A stretch of DNA of 64,000 bases from positions 992,001 through 1,056,000 of the forward strand of contig AP025583.1 of assembly GCA_022846095.1 (NCBI GenBank). The letters are read 5' to 3'. The DNA comes from Oscillospiraceae bacterium. GTDB taxonomy: Bacteria; Bacillota; Clostridia; Oscillospirales; Oscillospiraceae. The notes under the pieces were generated by a model, which worked only from the letters and a program-made list of their open reading frames with translations, was not told where the DNA came from and made no database searches. How positions within the stretch are numbered: the stretch's first letter is position 1; each line of letters starts with the position of its first letter. Of this stretch, positions 47,953 to 56,802 are shown one piece after another. Made by a program: the position numbers and the translations under genes.

Positions 47953-49291
47953 GTTTATCCTCCCGGCCCTGGAGGAGGCCAAAAGCCCCTTTTGGCGGCC
48001 CATTAAATACTCCCTCTTCCCACCCCTGGGCCTGGCCACCCTGGCGGCCTGCTGCGGGGCGGACGACGAGATCACCCTGGCCGACGAGCACGTGGAGGAG
48101 CTGGAGCTGGAGGACGACCCCCAGCTGGTGTGCATTGAGACGTACATCACCAACGCCCGGCGCTCCTACGCCCTGGCGGACCACTACCGCGCCCGGGGGG
48201 CCTACGTGGCCATGGGCGGGCTGCACGCCACCACCCTGCCGGCGGAGGCCCTGGTCCACTGCGATACGGTCCTCCTGGGCCCCGGCGAGCGGGCCTTCCC
48301 CCGCTTCCTGGCCGACCTGCGGGCGGGGCGGGCCATGCGGCGCTACTACGACCCGGAGTTCGACCTCTCCAACCCGCCGCTGCCCCGGCGGGACCTCTTC
48401 CGCCGGGAGAAGTATTTTGTGCCCAACTCCATGACCATCTCCCGGGGCTGCCCCAACCGCTGCGATTTCTGCTACGTGGGCAGCTTTTTCCCGCCCGGAA
48501 AGAGCTTCTACGCCATGAAAATCGACCGCATCCTGGCCGAGCTGGAGACTATGCCCGGCCGCCACCTCTACTTCCTGGACGACAACCTCTTCGCGGACAA
48601 GCGCCTGTGCCGGGATTTGTTCACCGAGCTGCGGGGGAGGGGAAAGCTGTTCCAGGGGGCGGTGACGGTGCCCGGCGTGCTGGACGGGGACCTCATCGAG
48701 CTGGCGCGGGACGCGGGCTTCCGCAGCGCCTTCATCGGCTTCGAGTCCACCCGGCGGGAGAGCCTGGTGTCCGCCGGAAAGGGGGTCAACGTGGACCGGG
48801 ACTACGGCGCGGCCATCAGGCGGCTGGACGAGCTGGGCATCCTCATCAACGGCAGCTTCATCTTCGGGCTGGAGGAGGACGGGCCGGAGGTCTTTGGCGA
48901 CACCGCCCGCTGGGCGGTGGACCAGGGGATCACCACCGCCACCTTCCACATCCTCACCCCCTACCCCGGCACGGCGGTGTACAAAAATATGGAGCGTGCG
49001 GGGCGCATTACCTGCCGGGACTGGGACCGCTACGACACCCGGCACCTGGTATTCGACCACCCCCGGCTGAGCGCCCGGGAGATGGAGGAGGGCTACCGCC
49101 GGGCCTACAAGACCTTCTACCAGTGGGGGAATATTGCCGCCGGGGCGGGGCGCCACGAGAAGCTGCGTATGCGCGCCAAGCACTTTTTCTACTCCGGCGC
49201 GTGGAAAAAATGCGAACCCATGTGGAATTTCATCATCAAGGCGGGGCTGCCGGGCAGGGCCAGGGCGGGCCTGGAGGCGGTGCTGCGGTAA
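47942..49291 (+). CDS. B12-binding-domain radical SAM protein
   Basis: The 449-residue protein has an N-terminal cobalamin-binding-like Rossmann region (ADDEITLADEHVEELELEDD, then AYVAMGGLHATTLPAEALVH, and LLGPGERAF). A radical SAM core follows with its 4Fe-4S cysteines in SRGCPNRCDFCYVG near residue 165. A C-terminal region of the type in many uncharacterised clostridial radical SAM proteins comes last. A DxHxxG motif for base-off cobalamin is not visible, so B12 may not be bound. The substrate is unknown. The ATG lies in the last codons of the YozG gene behind GGAGG. Confidence 0.85.
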   Translation: MRIKFILPALEEAKSPFWRPIKYSLFPPLGLATLAACCGADDEITLADEHVEELELEDDPQLVCIETYITNARRSYALADHYRARGAYVAMGGLHATTLPAEALVHCDTVLLGPGERAFPRFLADLRAGRAMRRYYDPEFDLSNPPLPRRDLFRREKYFVPNSMTISRGCPNRCDFCYVGSFFPPGKSFYAMKIDRILAELETMPGRHLYFLDDNLFADKRLCRDLFTELRGRGKLFQGAVTVPGVLDGDLIELARDAGFRSAFIGFESTRRESLVSAGKGVNVDRDYGAAIRRLDELGILINGSFIFGLEEDGPEVFGDTARWAVDQGITTATFHILTPYPGTAVYKNMERAGRITCRDWDRYDTRHLVFDHPRLSAREMEEGYRRAYKTFYQWGNIAAGAGRHEKLRMRAKHFFYSGAWKKCEPMWNFIIKAGLPGRARAGLEAVLR

Positions 49292-49306
49292 ACGGGAGGC
49301 GTAATT

Positions 49307-49621
49307 ATGACGAGTATCGGAAGTTTGATTCTGGGTCTGGCCGCGTGGGTGCTGCCCATCTGCGGCCTGGCGGAGTATGGAAAGCGGGCGGGGGGCTTTT
49401 CCGCGGCCAGCTTCGCCGCCTGCGCCCTGGCCCTGCTGCTGCAAATCTTCTATTTCCACGGCCTGTCGGCCAGGGGGGACTGGTCGGCGGTGGAGGACAC
49501 CTCCCGCGCCGTGGCGCTGGTCTCGGCCGTGCTGACGGCGGTGACGGCGCTCCTGAACGGGGCGCTCTGGGCCCTGCACCGCCGCAGGCGCTGGGAAAAG
49601 AAGGAGCGCGGAGGGGCTTGA
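49307..49621 (+). CDS. Small membrane protein, three predicted helices
   Basis: The 104-residue protein has hydrophobic stretches at about 5-22, 32-50 and 66-90, the last followed by a very basic tail (HRRRRWEKKERGG). The ATG follows GGGAGG and is 15 bases after the radical SAM stop, so it may be the last gene of that operon. There is no motif to suggest a role. High GC and typical codon use argue that it is a native gene. Confidence 0.7.
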   Translation: MTSIGSLILGLAAWVLPICGLAEYGKRAGGFSAASFAACALALLLQIFYFHGLSARGDWSAVEDTSRAVALVSAVLTAVTALLNGALWALHRRRRWEKKERGGA

Positions 49622-49734
49622 CAGGCCGGGCCGCTGCATTTAGAGTAGAGGGGAAGGGCTGGTGAACACCATGAAGCGCTGCATTGCCGAAGCCGGAATA
49701 GCGTCCCAAAAGAAATATATTAGGAGGCAGAACG

Positions 49735-50388
49735 ATGTCTATTCCGGCAAAAACAATCTATCCGCGCACGGGTGACCGGCAGACGGTCTACCTGGACGCC
49801 GTGGTCAAAAACCCCGCGATTTCCATCGGCGCTTACACCATGTACAACGATTTTGTGCACGACCCCACCGAATTCGAGCGCAACAACGTGCTCTACCACT
49901 ACCCCGTCAACGGCGACCGCTTGACCATCGGGAAATTCTGTTCCATCGCCTGCGGGGCGAAATTTATCTTTACCAGCGCCAACCATGCCATGGGCAGCCT
50001 GTCCACCTACCCGTTCCCCCTGTTCTTCGAGGCGTGGGATCTCCCGGTGTCGGAGATCACGTCGGCGTGGGACAACAAGGGCGATATTGTGGTGGGCAGC
50101 GACGTGTGGATCGGCTACGAGGCGGTGATCCTATCGGGCGTGACCATCGGCGACGGGGCGATCATCGGCACACGGGCCGTGGTCACCAAGGACGTGGCGC
50201 CCTACACCATCGTGGGGGGCGTCCCGGCGAAGCCCATCCGGCGGCGGTACGACCCCGCCGTGATTGCCCGGCTGGAGGCCATTCGGTGGTGGGATCTCCC
50301 CGAGGAGACGATCAAGGGGCTCCTGCCCGCCATCAGGAGCGGGGACGTGGTGGCCCTGGCGGCGGCCTGCGCCGGGGACAGGCGGTAA
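49735..50388 (+). CDS. Vat-like xenobiotic acetyltransferase (streptogramin A/chloramphenicol-type)
   Basis: The 217-residue left-handed beta-helix protein follows the Vat/CatB xenobiotic acetyltransferase pattern: an N-terminal MYNDFVHDPTEFERNNVLYH segment, LTIGKFCSIACGAKFIFTSA, the catalytic-His segment SANHAMGSLSTYPF, then SDVWIGYEAVILSGVTIGDG. Members acetylate streptogramin A or chloramphenicol; many chromosomal relatives have no proven antibiotic activity. The ATG follows AGGAGG. It stands alone, followed by repeat copy 2. It is a resistance candidate, not a proven gene. Confidence 0.85.
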   Translation: MSIPAKTIYPRTGDRQTVYLDAVVKNPAISIGAYTMYNDFVHDPTEFERNNVLYHYPVNGDRLTIGKFCSIACGAKFIFTSANHAMGSLSTYPFPLFFEAWDLPVSEITSAWDNKGDIVVGSDVWIGYEAVILSGVTIGDGAIIGTRAVVTKDVAPYTIVGGVPAKPIRRRYDPAVIARLEAIRWWDLPEETIKGLLPAIRSGDVVALAAACAGDRR

Positions 50389-50410
50389 ACAAATCCGGCT
50401 GGGATGGAAA

Positions 50411-50802
50411 AGGCAGGCGATGGTGGACGGGCGATTCGTGAATCGCCCCTACGAGTGCCAAGCGCGGTATGGGGCATGGCAGTACGAGCGGCTTTTTAGG
50501 CACTCCTTGAATAGCAACTATTCCCAAGTCTGGGCGGGTCATGTGCCGCAGGGGCGGCAGCCCTATTCGCCTTAAGTGCCAGACCGAACCGAGCCCTGAG
50601 CGCTGCCAAGTCTTGCAGGTTACCTGAACCGCACCGCCGCGCGGCCCCGGGTCCAGGGCCGAAGCCCTGGTTGTTTCTTCCCGGGGTTCTTTGCAACCAA
50701 AGAATCCCGCCGCCGGAGGCCGGGCCTCTGAAAAAGGAGACGGATTGCCGCGTCGGCCCCGAGGGGCCTCCTCGCAATGACAGGGTTGCCTTATCCGCCT
50801 AA
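50411..50802. repeat. Interspersed repeat element, copy 2
   Basis: The 392-bp element lies between two gene ends and carries, in order, a GGGCGATTCGTGAATCGCCC palindrome, a GCCGCAGGGGCGGCAGCC block, a long conserved segment with CGAACCGAGCCCTGAGCGCT, a GGCCGAAGCC hairpin block, the GGGTTCTTTGC block, GGCCTCCTCGCAATGACAGG, and the end TTATCCGCCTAAG. It is the shortest copy. No coding frame is convincing. Confidence 0.8.
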
Positions 50803-50899
50803 GCTGTAACGACGATATTTACATCCTGCGTACAAGCGCGACAATCTGAAATGAAACGCGCCGCACGGTTTCAAACCGTGCGGCGCGTTTATTCCCTAT

Positions 50900-51727
50900 T
50901 TATCCGTCCAGGACGTACCGCTCCACCGCCTGGCCCACGCCCCCCTCAGTGTTGGCGGGGGCGGCGTATTTGGCGGCGGCCTTGGCCTCGGCCATGCCGT
51001 TTTCCATGGCGAAGGACCAGCCCGCCCAGGAGAGCATCTCCAGGTCGTTGCACCCGTCCCCGAAGGCCATCACGGCCCCGGCGGGCACGTTCAGGTGGGC
51101 GCACAGGGCCTTGAGGGAGCCGCCCTTGCTCACACCCTCGGCGGTGAGCTCCAGGTTGTCGGCAAAGGCGTTGGCCATCGCGGCGGGGCCGGTCTGCTCC
51201 AAACGGCGGACCACCTGCTCCCGCAGCCCGGCGGGCACCCGGAACACATGGATCTTCTCCACCGTCCTGCCCGCGAGCACCCCGTCCAGATCCCGGGCGA
51301 AGATGGTGTGCCCCTGGAACATGGCGTCGTAGGCGGGGGATGGGCTCCAGGCCCCGGCCTGCTGTGCAAAGCGCTGCTCCACGTAGTTGTCCCCCTCGCA
51401 GTACACCTCGAAGGGCAGGTTGAAGTCCCGCAGGGCGGCCAGCATCAGGAGCCACTGGCGCTCGGGCAGGGGGCGGGATAAAAGCCGCTCCCCGGTGGAC
51501 AGATCCCACACCGAAGCGCCGTTGGCGCACACGCCGTAGCGCATGGCCCCGCCCAGCTGGCGGGCCACGCCCTCCAGAAAGACCATGGGCCGCCCAGTGG
51601 CGGCGGCCACCAGCACCCCCCGCTCCGCCGCCGCGCGCAGGGCGCGGGCGCTGCGCGCCGGTACGGTGGCGTGGTCGGCGTCCAGCAGCGTGCCGTCCAT
51701 GTCCAGGGCGATGAGCCGGACGTCCAT
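50900..51727 (-). CDS. Cof-type HAD family phosphatase
   Basis: The 275-residue protein has the HAD motifs: I in LIALDMDGTLLDAD (nucleophile Asp), II in AAATGRPMVF, III Lys in SKGGSLKALC, and IV in VMAFGDGCNDLEML. The C2B cap lies between about residues 85 and 190. Cof-type enzymes dephosphorylate sugar phosphates, nucleotides or cofactors in the cytoplasm, usually with broad specificity. The ATG is two bases after the transketolase stop, so it is the third gene of a tkt operon; a sugar phosphate substrate is therefore likely. Confidence 0.92.
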   Translation of the reverse strand: MDVRLIALDMDGTLLDADHATVPARSARALRAAAERGVLVAAATGRPMVFLEGVARQLGGAMRYGVCANGASVWDLSTGERLLSRPLPERQWLLMLAALRDFNLPFEVYCEGDNYVEQRFAQQAGAWSPSPAYDAMFQGHTIFARDLDGVLAGRTVEKIHVFRVPAGLREQVVRRLEQTGPAAMANAFADNLELTAEGVSKGGSLKALCAHLNVPAGAVMAFGDGCNDLEMLSWAGWSFAMENGMAEAKAAAKYAAPANTEGGVGQAVERYVLDG

Positions 51728-51729
51728 GC

Positions 51730-52677
51730 CTAGCCCTTCATGGCCAGGGCGGCGCGGGCCTTCTCCGCGATGGCGGCGGGGGTCAGGCCGTAGTGCTCCA
51801 GCACCAGGGGGGCCTTGCCGGAGCGGCCGAAGACGTCGGGCACGCCGTGGCGCACCACGGGCACGGGGCAGGCGCCGGACAGGTACTCGCACACCGCCGC
51901 GCCCAGCCCGCCGATGATATTGTGCTCCTCGGTGGTGACGATGCAGCCGGTCTCCTTCGCGGCCCTGAGGATAAGCGCCTCGTCCAGGGGCTTGATGGTG
52001 TGCATGTCCAGCACCCGGGCGTCCACGCCCTCGGCCTTGAGCAGCTCGGCGGCCTGGAGGGCCATCTGCACCATCATGCCGGTGGCGACCAGGGTCACGT
52101 CCCGGCCCTCCCGGAGAGTGGCGCCCTTACCCAGCGTGAAGGAGTAGCCGGGGATGGCGTCGGTGACGTTCTCCACCGCCAGGCGGCCCAGGCGCAGGTA
52201 GGCGGGGCCGTCGTAGTCCAGCAGGGCCTTGACGGTGAGGGTCATCTCGTGGGCGTCGCAGGGGCAGCACACCAGCATGCCGGGCAGGGCGCGCATGGTG
52301 GCGAAATCCTCGCAGCACTGGTGGGTGGCGCCGTCCTCGCCCACGGACAGCCCGCCGTGGGAGCCCACCATCTTCACGTTCAGGTGGGGGTAGGCGATGG
52401 AGTTGCGCACCTGCTCGAAGGCGCGGCCGGCGGCGAACATGGCGAAGGTGCTGGCAAAGGGCTTCTTGCCGCAGGCGGCGAGGCCGGCGGCCACGCCCGC
52501 CATGTTGCACTCGGCGATGCCCATGTTGAAGAAGCGGCCGGGGTAGGCCTTGGAGAAGGCGCGGGTCATGGTGGCGCTGGACAGGTCGGCGTCCAGCACC
52601 ACCAGCTCGGGGTACTGCCCGGCCAGGGCCACGATGGCCTCGCCGTAGGCGGCGCGGGTTGCAATCTTCTCTGCCAT
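51730..52677 (-). CDS. Transketolase, C-terminal subunit
   Basis: The 315-residue protein carries the pyrimidine-binding and C-terminal transketolase domains: RFFNMGIAECNMAGVAAGLA (the catalytic Glu in GIAE), FATFAMFAAGRAF-like region FASTFAMFAAGRAFEQVRNS, GGLSVGEDGATHQCCEDFAT, and the C-terminal LDMHTIKPLDEALI. It joins the N-terminal subunit to form the active thiamine-diphosphate enzyme of the pentose phosphate pathway. The ATG lies one base after the preceding stop. Splitting into two genes is common in Clostridia and archaea. Confidence 0.95.
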   Translation of the reverse strand: MAEKIATRAAYGEAIVALAGQYPELVVLDADLSSATMTRAFSKAYPGRFFNMGIAECNMAGVAAGLAACGKKPFASTFAMFAAGRAFEQVRNSIAYPHLNVKMVGSHGGLSVGEDGATHQCCEDFATMRALPGMLVCCPCDAHEMTLTVKALLDYDGPAYLRLGRLAVENVTDAIPGYSFTLGKGATLREGRDVTLVATGMMVQMALQAAELLKAEGVDARVLDMHTIKPLDEALILRAAKETGCIVTTEEHNIIGGLGAAVCEYLSGACPVPVVRHGVPDVFGRSGKAPLVLEHYGLTPAAIAEKARAALAMKG

Positions 52678-52678
52678 T

Positions 52679-53524
52679 TTACATCGCCTCCAATTCAGCC
52701 AGCTTGGCCTCCAGCTCGGCCCGGGCCGTCTCAAACTGCTCGTCGTTGGGGGCCTTGCCGTGCCACCCGGCGTCGTTTTCCATGAAGGAGACACCCTTGC
52801 CCTTGGTGGTATGGGCCAGGATGACGGTGGGGGAGCCCTTGCAGGCCCCGGCCTCGTCCAACGCGGCCTTGATGGCGGCGAAGTCGTGGCCGTCCACCTT
52901 CAGCACGTTCCAGTTGAAGGCGGCGAATTTGGCGTCCAGCGGCTCGGAGGGCATCACGTCGGCGGTTTTGCCGTCGATCTGCAGGCCGTTCACGTCCACG
53001 ATGGCGCACAGGTTGTCCAGGTGGTACTTGGCCGCCGACATGGCGGCCTCCCACACCTGGCCCTCGGCGATCTCGCCGTCGCCCAGCAGGGCGTACACGC
53101 GGTAGTCCTTCCGGTCCAGCTTGCCCGCCAGGGCCATGCCCACGGCGGCGGAGATCCCCTGGCCCAGGCTGCCGGTGGACATGTCCACGCCGTTGACGTG
53201 CACCATGTCCGGGTGGCCGGAGTAGTGGCCCTGGATGGAGCGGAAGAGCTTGCAGTCCTCCACGGGGAAGTAGCCCTTCAGGGCCAGGGTGGCGTAGAGG
53301 GCGGGGGTGCAGTGGCCCTTGGAGAGGACGAAGCGGTCCCGGTCCGGGTTCTTGGCGTCGGCGGGGTCCACGCGCATGTGGTCGAAATAGAGCTCGGTGA
53401 GCAGGTCCAGGGCGGAGAGGGAGCCGCCGATATGGCCGGAGGCGGCGGTGTGCACCATCTCCATGGCCAGCAGACGGGCCCGGGCCGCGGCGACGACCAG
53501 CTCGTGCGCTTTGGTCTGTTGCAT
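52679..53524 (-). CDS. Transketolase, N-terminal (TPP-binding) subunit
   Basis: The 281-residue protein is the thiamine-diphosphate pyrophosphate-binding half: AASGHIGGSLSALDLLTELY, LSKGHCTPALYATLALKGYF, SLGQGISAAVGMALAGKLDR and the GDGEIAEGQVWEAAMSA motif that binds magnesium and TPP. It pairs with the following gene. The ATG at 53524 follows AAAGGTG. The enzyme moves two-carbon units between sugar phosphates in the cytoplasm. It is the first gene of an operon of three with the C-terminal subunit and a HAD phosphatase. Confidence 0.95.
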   Translation of the reverse strand: MQQTKAHELVVAAARARLLAMEMVHTAASGHIGGSLSALDLLTELYFDHMRVDPADAKNPDRDRFVLSKGHCTPALYATLALKGYFPVEDCKLFRSIQGHYSGHPDMVHVNGVDMSTGSLGQGISAAVGMALAGKLDRKDYRVYALLGDGEIAEGQVWEAAMSAAKYHLDNLCAIVDVNGLQIDGKTADVMPSEPLDAKFAAFNWNVLKVDGHDFAAIKAALDEAGACKGSPTVILAHTTKGKGVSFMENDAGWHGKAPNDEQFETARAELEAKLAELEAM

Positions 53525-53656
53525 CGTATCACCTTTCTTTTTCGGAATTTCAGGCATGGCACTAGTATATCCCAGCGGCGTGGGACAAGCAAGTCAAAAT
53601 GCGCGGAAAAGCGGCGGAAACCGAAGGGTTCCCGCCGCCCCCTGCGCCGGGCGGGG

Positions 53657-54253
53657 CTACCGGATGCCCGCGTCCAGACCCAGGGCCGCCGCCTTGACGA
53701 CGGCCACCGTATTCTCGATGCCGATGTGGCTGCTGACGCACAGGTCGTAGGTGTCCCGGGCGCCCCAGCGGTTGGTGGAAAAGTAGTTGTAGTAGCTGGC
53801 GCGCTGCTTGTCGCGCTTGTTGACGTAGCTCTCCAGGTTCTCCATCTCCACGTGGTACTCCTCAAACGCGCGGCGGGTGCGCTCGGCCAGCGGGGCCGTG
53901 ATGAAAACCCGCAGGCAGTGCTCGAAATCCCGCAGCACGTAGTCCGCGCAGCGGCCCACAAAGACGCAGGGGCCGGACATGGCGGCCTCCTTGATGATCT
54001 TGGACTGGGCGATAAAGACCTGGTCGGGGATGGACGTGCTCTGCACGGCGCAGTACAGGTCGTACATGAAGCTGCCCGTGGGGCGCTGCTCCGCCGTCTG
54101 AATATAGTTCTCCGAAAGTCCGGTCCGCTTGGCTACCTCCTGGATGATCTCCTTGTCGTAGAAGGGGATGTCCAGCTCCTCGGACAGGCGCTTGGCGATG
54201 ATGCGCCCGCCGGAGCCGAATTCACGGCCGATGGTAATCACAACATGTTTCAT
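53657..54253 (-). CDS. Cytidylate kinase-like family protein
   Basis: The 198-residue protein has the P-loop variant GREFGSGGRIIAKRLSEELD near its N-terminus and the family segment IPFYDKEIIQEVAKRTGLSE, then GPCVFVGRCADYVL. These proteins resemble CMP kinase but are shorter and their nucleotide specificity is not proven. The ATG follows AGGAGGTG. It has a consensus promoter (TTGAAA-17-TATAAT) overlapping that of the divergent membrane protein gene. Several such genes are usual in gut Clostridia. Confidence 0.9.
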   Translation of the reverse strand: MKHVVITIGREFGSGGRIIAKRLSEELDIPFYDKEIIQEVAKRTGLSENYIQTAEQRPTGSFMYDLYCAVQSTSIPDQVFIAQSKIIKEAAMSGPCVFVGRCADYVLRDFEHCLRVFITAPLAERTRRAFEEYHVEMENLESYVNKRDKQRASYYNYFSTNRWGARDTYDLCVSSHIGIENTVAVVKAAALGLDAGIR

Positions 54254-54274
54254 GGAAGTACACCTCCTGGTTTA

Positions 54275-54311
54275 ATTATAGCTTGTTTCGGACAAAGTTT
54301 CAAGCTACAAT
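54275..54311. promoter_or_regulatory. Overlapping divergent promoters
   Basis: Plus strand: TTGTTT (54283-54288), 17 bases, TACAAT (54306-54311) for the YhhN-like gene. Minus strand: TTGAAA (54303-54298), 17 bases, TATAAT (54280-54275) for the kinase-like gene. The two overlap almost fully, so the polymerases must compete. Confidence 0.8.
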
Positions 54312-54335
54312 GGAGATACAAGGAGGTGGTAAACC

Positions 54336-54992
54336 GTGAATACCCCTTTGCTGATCCTGTTCCTCGCCCTGACCCTGCTGCACCTGGCGGCCTGCGCCGG
54401 GGGCCGGCAGAAGGCCCGTTTGGCCACCAAGCCCCTGCTCCTGCCCGCCCTCGCCGCCTTCTACTGGTGCTCGCTCCCCGCCGGGGCGGCCGCCCCGGCG
54501 GTGCTGGCGGCCCTGCTCTTCGGCCTGCTGGGGGACGTGCTGCTGATGATCCCCCGCCCCGCGGCGCCCCAGGGAAAGGTGGACGGCCTGCTGCTGGGCG
54601 GCATGGGGGCCTTCCTGCTGGGCCACGTGTGCTATATCGCCGCGTTTCTGGACGGGGGGGCGTGGGGGCGGGCGGCCTGGGCCTGCGCGGCCGCGGGCGC
54701 GGCCTGCCTGGCGGCCCTGATCCTGATTCTGCGCGCCCTCTGGGCCCATATGGGTCCCATGCGCCTGCCCGGCACCGTGTATCTGCTGGCGCTGGTGTCC
54801 ATGGCCTTCTGCGCCCTGGCCTCCGGGCTGGCACTCCCCCTGCCGTGGCGGCTGGCGGGCGGACCCCTCTTCGTGATCTCCGACTATATCCTGGCCCGCT
54901 CCATCCTGTTGGGGCCCAAGCGTTACACCGACTTCTGGGTGATGCTCACCTACGCCGCCGCCCAGCTTTGCCTGTTGCTGGGCTTCTTATAA
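54336..54992 (+). CDS. YhhN/TMEM86-family membrane protein (lysoplasmalogenase-like)
   Basis: The 218-residue protein has about eight hydrophobic segments and the family features LATKPLLLPALAAFYW, LLFGLLGDVLLMIP (a conserved Gly-Asp) and FVISDYILARSILLGPKRY (conserved Ser-Asp). Family members hydrolyse the vinyl ether of lysoplasmalogens; anaerobic Clostridia contain plasmalogens, so the role makes sense. The GTG start follows AAGGAGG. The DNA glycosylase-like gene begins 18 bases after the stop. Confidence 0.85.
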   Translation: MNTPLLILFLALTLLHLAACAGGRQKARLATKPLLLPALAAFYWCSLPAGAAAPAVLAALLFGLLGDVLLMIPRPAAPQGKVDGLLLGGMGAFLLGHVCYIAAFLDGGAWGRAAWACAAAGAACLAALILILRALWAHMGPMRLPGTVYLLALVSMAFCALASGLALPLPWRLAGGPLFVISDYILARSILLGPKRYTDFWVMLTYAAAQLCLLLGFL

Positions 54993-55010
54993 GAGAAAGG
55001 ACGTGTCCAT

Positions 55011-55841
55011 ATGCTGGAACTGCCCGAGAGCACCGTGCTCTCCCGCCAGCTGCGGGAGGCCGCCGCGGGAAAGACGGTTACCCGCGCCGTGGCCGGGGCC
55101 TCCCCCCACCGCTTCACCTTCTTCACGCCCGGCGCCGGGGAGCTGCCCGGCCTGCTGGAGGGGCGGACGGTGGACGACGCCCAGCCCTCCGGCGGACTGG
55201 TGGAGATCGCCCTGGGCAATCTGCGCCTGACCCTGGGGGACGGGGTCAATCTGCGCTGGTTGGCCCCCGGCGCGGCCCGGCCCGCCAAGCACCAGCTCCT
55301 GCTGGAGCTCTCCGACGGCTCCGCCCTGGCTGCCACCGTGCAGATGTACGGGGGTATTTCGGCCTTCCCGGCGGGGGAGAACGAAAACTTTTACTATCTT
55401 GTGACCAAGGAGAAGCCCTCCCCCCTGAGCGGGGGCTTCGACCGCAGTTACTTTGAGGGCCTGCTCTCCCAGTGCAAGCCCACCCTGTCCGCCAAGGCCT
55501 TCCTGGCCACGGAACAGCGCATCCCCGGCCTGGGCAACGGCGTGCTCCAGGACATTCTGTTCCAGGCCCGGGTCCACCCCAGGCGCAGGCTGGAGACCCT
55601 GGGCAGCGGGGCACTGGACGCCCTTTACCACAGCGTAAAGACCACCCTGGCCGACATGGCGCAGTACGGCGGGCGGGACACCGAGCGGGACCTCTACGGA
55701 CAGGCGGGCGGGTACTGCACCCTGCTCTCGGCCAAGACCTGGAAGGGCCCCTGCCCGGTGTGCGGCGGGCCCATCGTGCGGCAGGCCTACCTGGGGGGCA
55801 ACGTGTACTTTTGCCCCCACTGCCAGCGGTCGCAAAGCTAG
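55011..55841 (+). CDS. Fpg/Nei-family DNA glycosylase-like protein without the N-terminal proline
   Basis: The 276-residue protein has the family layout: an N-terminal beta sandwich, the helix-two-turn-helix (TLSAKAFLATEQRIPGLGNG, with the conserved IPGLGN) and a C-terminal zinc finger with CPVCGG and CPHCQR. True enzymes start Met-Pro-Glu and use the freed proline as nucleophile. Here the start reads MLELPES, so proline 2 is replaced by leucine while Glu is kept. A Clostridia subgroup with a similar start (MIELPE) exists to my knowledge. It may have weak or different activity. The ATG follows AAAGGAC. Confidence 0.85.
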   Translation: MLELPESTVLSRQLREAAAGKTVTRAVAGASPHRFTFFTPGAGELPGLLEGRTVDDAQPSGGLVEIALGNLRLTLGDGVNLRWLAPGAARPAKHQLLLELSDGSALAATVQMYGGISAFPAGENENFYYLVTKEKPSPLSGGFDRSYFEGLLSQCKPTLSAKAFLATEQRIPGLGNGVLQDILFQARVHPRRRLETLGSGALDALYHSVKTTLADMAQYGGRDTERDLYGQAGGYCTLLSAKTWKGPCPVCGGPIVRQAYLGGNVYFCPHCQRSQS

Positions 55842-55842
55842 G

Positions 55843-56745
55843 ATGCAGACGGACAGGCTGTTTCAGATCGTCTGGCTGCTGCTGGAGCGGGGGACCGTGA
55901 CTGCGAAGGAGTTGGCACAGCGCTTCGAGGTGTCGGTGCGCACGGTGTACCGGGACGTGGACGCCCTCTGCGCCGCCGGGGTGCCCGTCCGCGCGGCCCA
56001 GGGCCGTGGCGGCGGCTTCTCCCTGATGGAGGGCTTCGTGCTGGACCGCTCCGCCCTCACCCGGGGGGACCGGGAGCAGATGCTCCTGGCCCTCCAGAGC
56101 GTGGCCGCCGCCGGGCAGGCCGGGGCGGGGGAGGCGCTGGAGCGGCTGGGGGCCTTCCTGGGCCGGGAGGACGGCAGCTGGCTGGAGGTGGACTTCTCCC
56201 CCTGGGGGGACGGCGGCGGCGGCCGCGCGGTATTTGAGGCCCTGAGGGACGCGGCGGTGGCGCGGCGGGTGGCGGCCTTCTCCTACTACGGCGCGGACGG
56301 CACGGCCTCCCAACGGGTGGTGGAGCCGCTGAAGCTGGTCTTCCGGGGCCAGGGGTGGTACCTGTGGGCCTGGTGCCGGAAGCGGCGGGATCTGCGCTAC
56401 TTCAAGCTCACCCGCATCCGGGGCCTGGAGGTGCTGGAGGAGCGCTTCGACCGGCCCAGGCCGGGCCCGCGGCCCGCGGGCGGCCCGGCCTACTCCGGGG
56501 AGTCGGTCCGCCTGGCGCTGCGGCTGGGGCCGGAGCAGGCCCACCGGGTGCTGGACGAGATGGGGGAGGGCTGGACGCGGGAGGCGGACGGCTCCTTCCT
56601 GGTGCGGCTGGACTTCCCCCAGGGGGGCTGGCTCTGGGGCTGGCTGCTGTCCTTCGGGGAGGGGCTGGAGGTGCTGGAGCCGGAGTGGGTCCGCGCCGGG
56701 CTGCGGGACCGGCTGCGCGGGGCGCTGAAACGCTATGAAACCTGA
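55843..56745 (+). CDS. WYL-domain transcriptional regulator
   Basis: The 300-residue protein has an N-terminal DeoR-like winged helix (RLFQIVWLLLERGTVTAKEL, then EVSVRTVYRDVDALCAAGVP). The WYL domain (about 130-215) has VEPLKLVFRGQGWYLWAWCR, and a WCX-type C-terminal region follows (GESVRLALRLGPEQAHRVLD). WYL proteins sense nucleic acids or small ligands. It begins one base after the glycosylase stop with a weak ribosome site, so translation is probably coupled. The downstream GyrI-like and GNAT genes are plausible targets. Confidence 0.93.
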   Translation: MQTDRLFQIVWLLLERGTVTAKELAQRFEVSVRTVYRDVDALCAAGVPVRAAQGRGGGFSLMEGFVLDRSALTRGDREQMLLALQSVAAAGQAGAGEALERLGAFLGREDGSWLEVDFSPWGDGGGGRAVFEALRDAAVARRVAAFSYYGADGTASQRVVEPLKLVFRGQGWYLWAWCRKRRDLRYFKLTRIRGLEVLEERFDRPRPGPRPAGGPAYSGESVRLALRLGPEQAHRVLDEMGEGWTREADGSFLVRLDFPQGGWLWGWLLSFGEGLEVLEPEWVRAGLRDRLRGALKRYET

Positions 56746-56802
56746 CGGGCCGCTGTCAGGTTTTATGCGGTATACTGGGTCTGAGTAAAAGGAGGCGGCG
56801 AA

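Noticed and set aside
52760-55456. Plus-strand frame of 898 codons across the transketolase and kinase-like genes
   Set aside because: It runs antisense through several clearly real genes and across two promoters; composition is that of a shadow frame.
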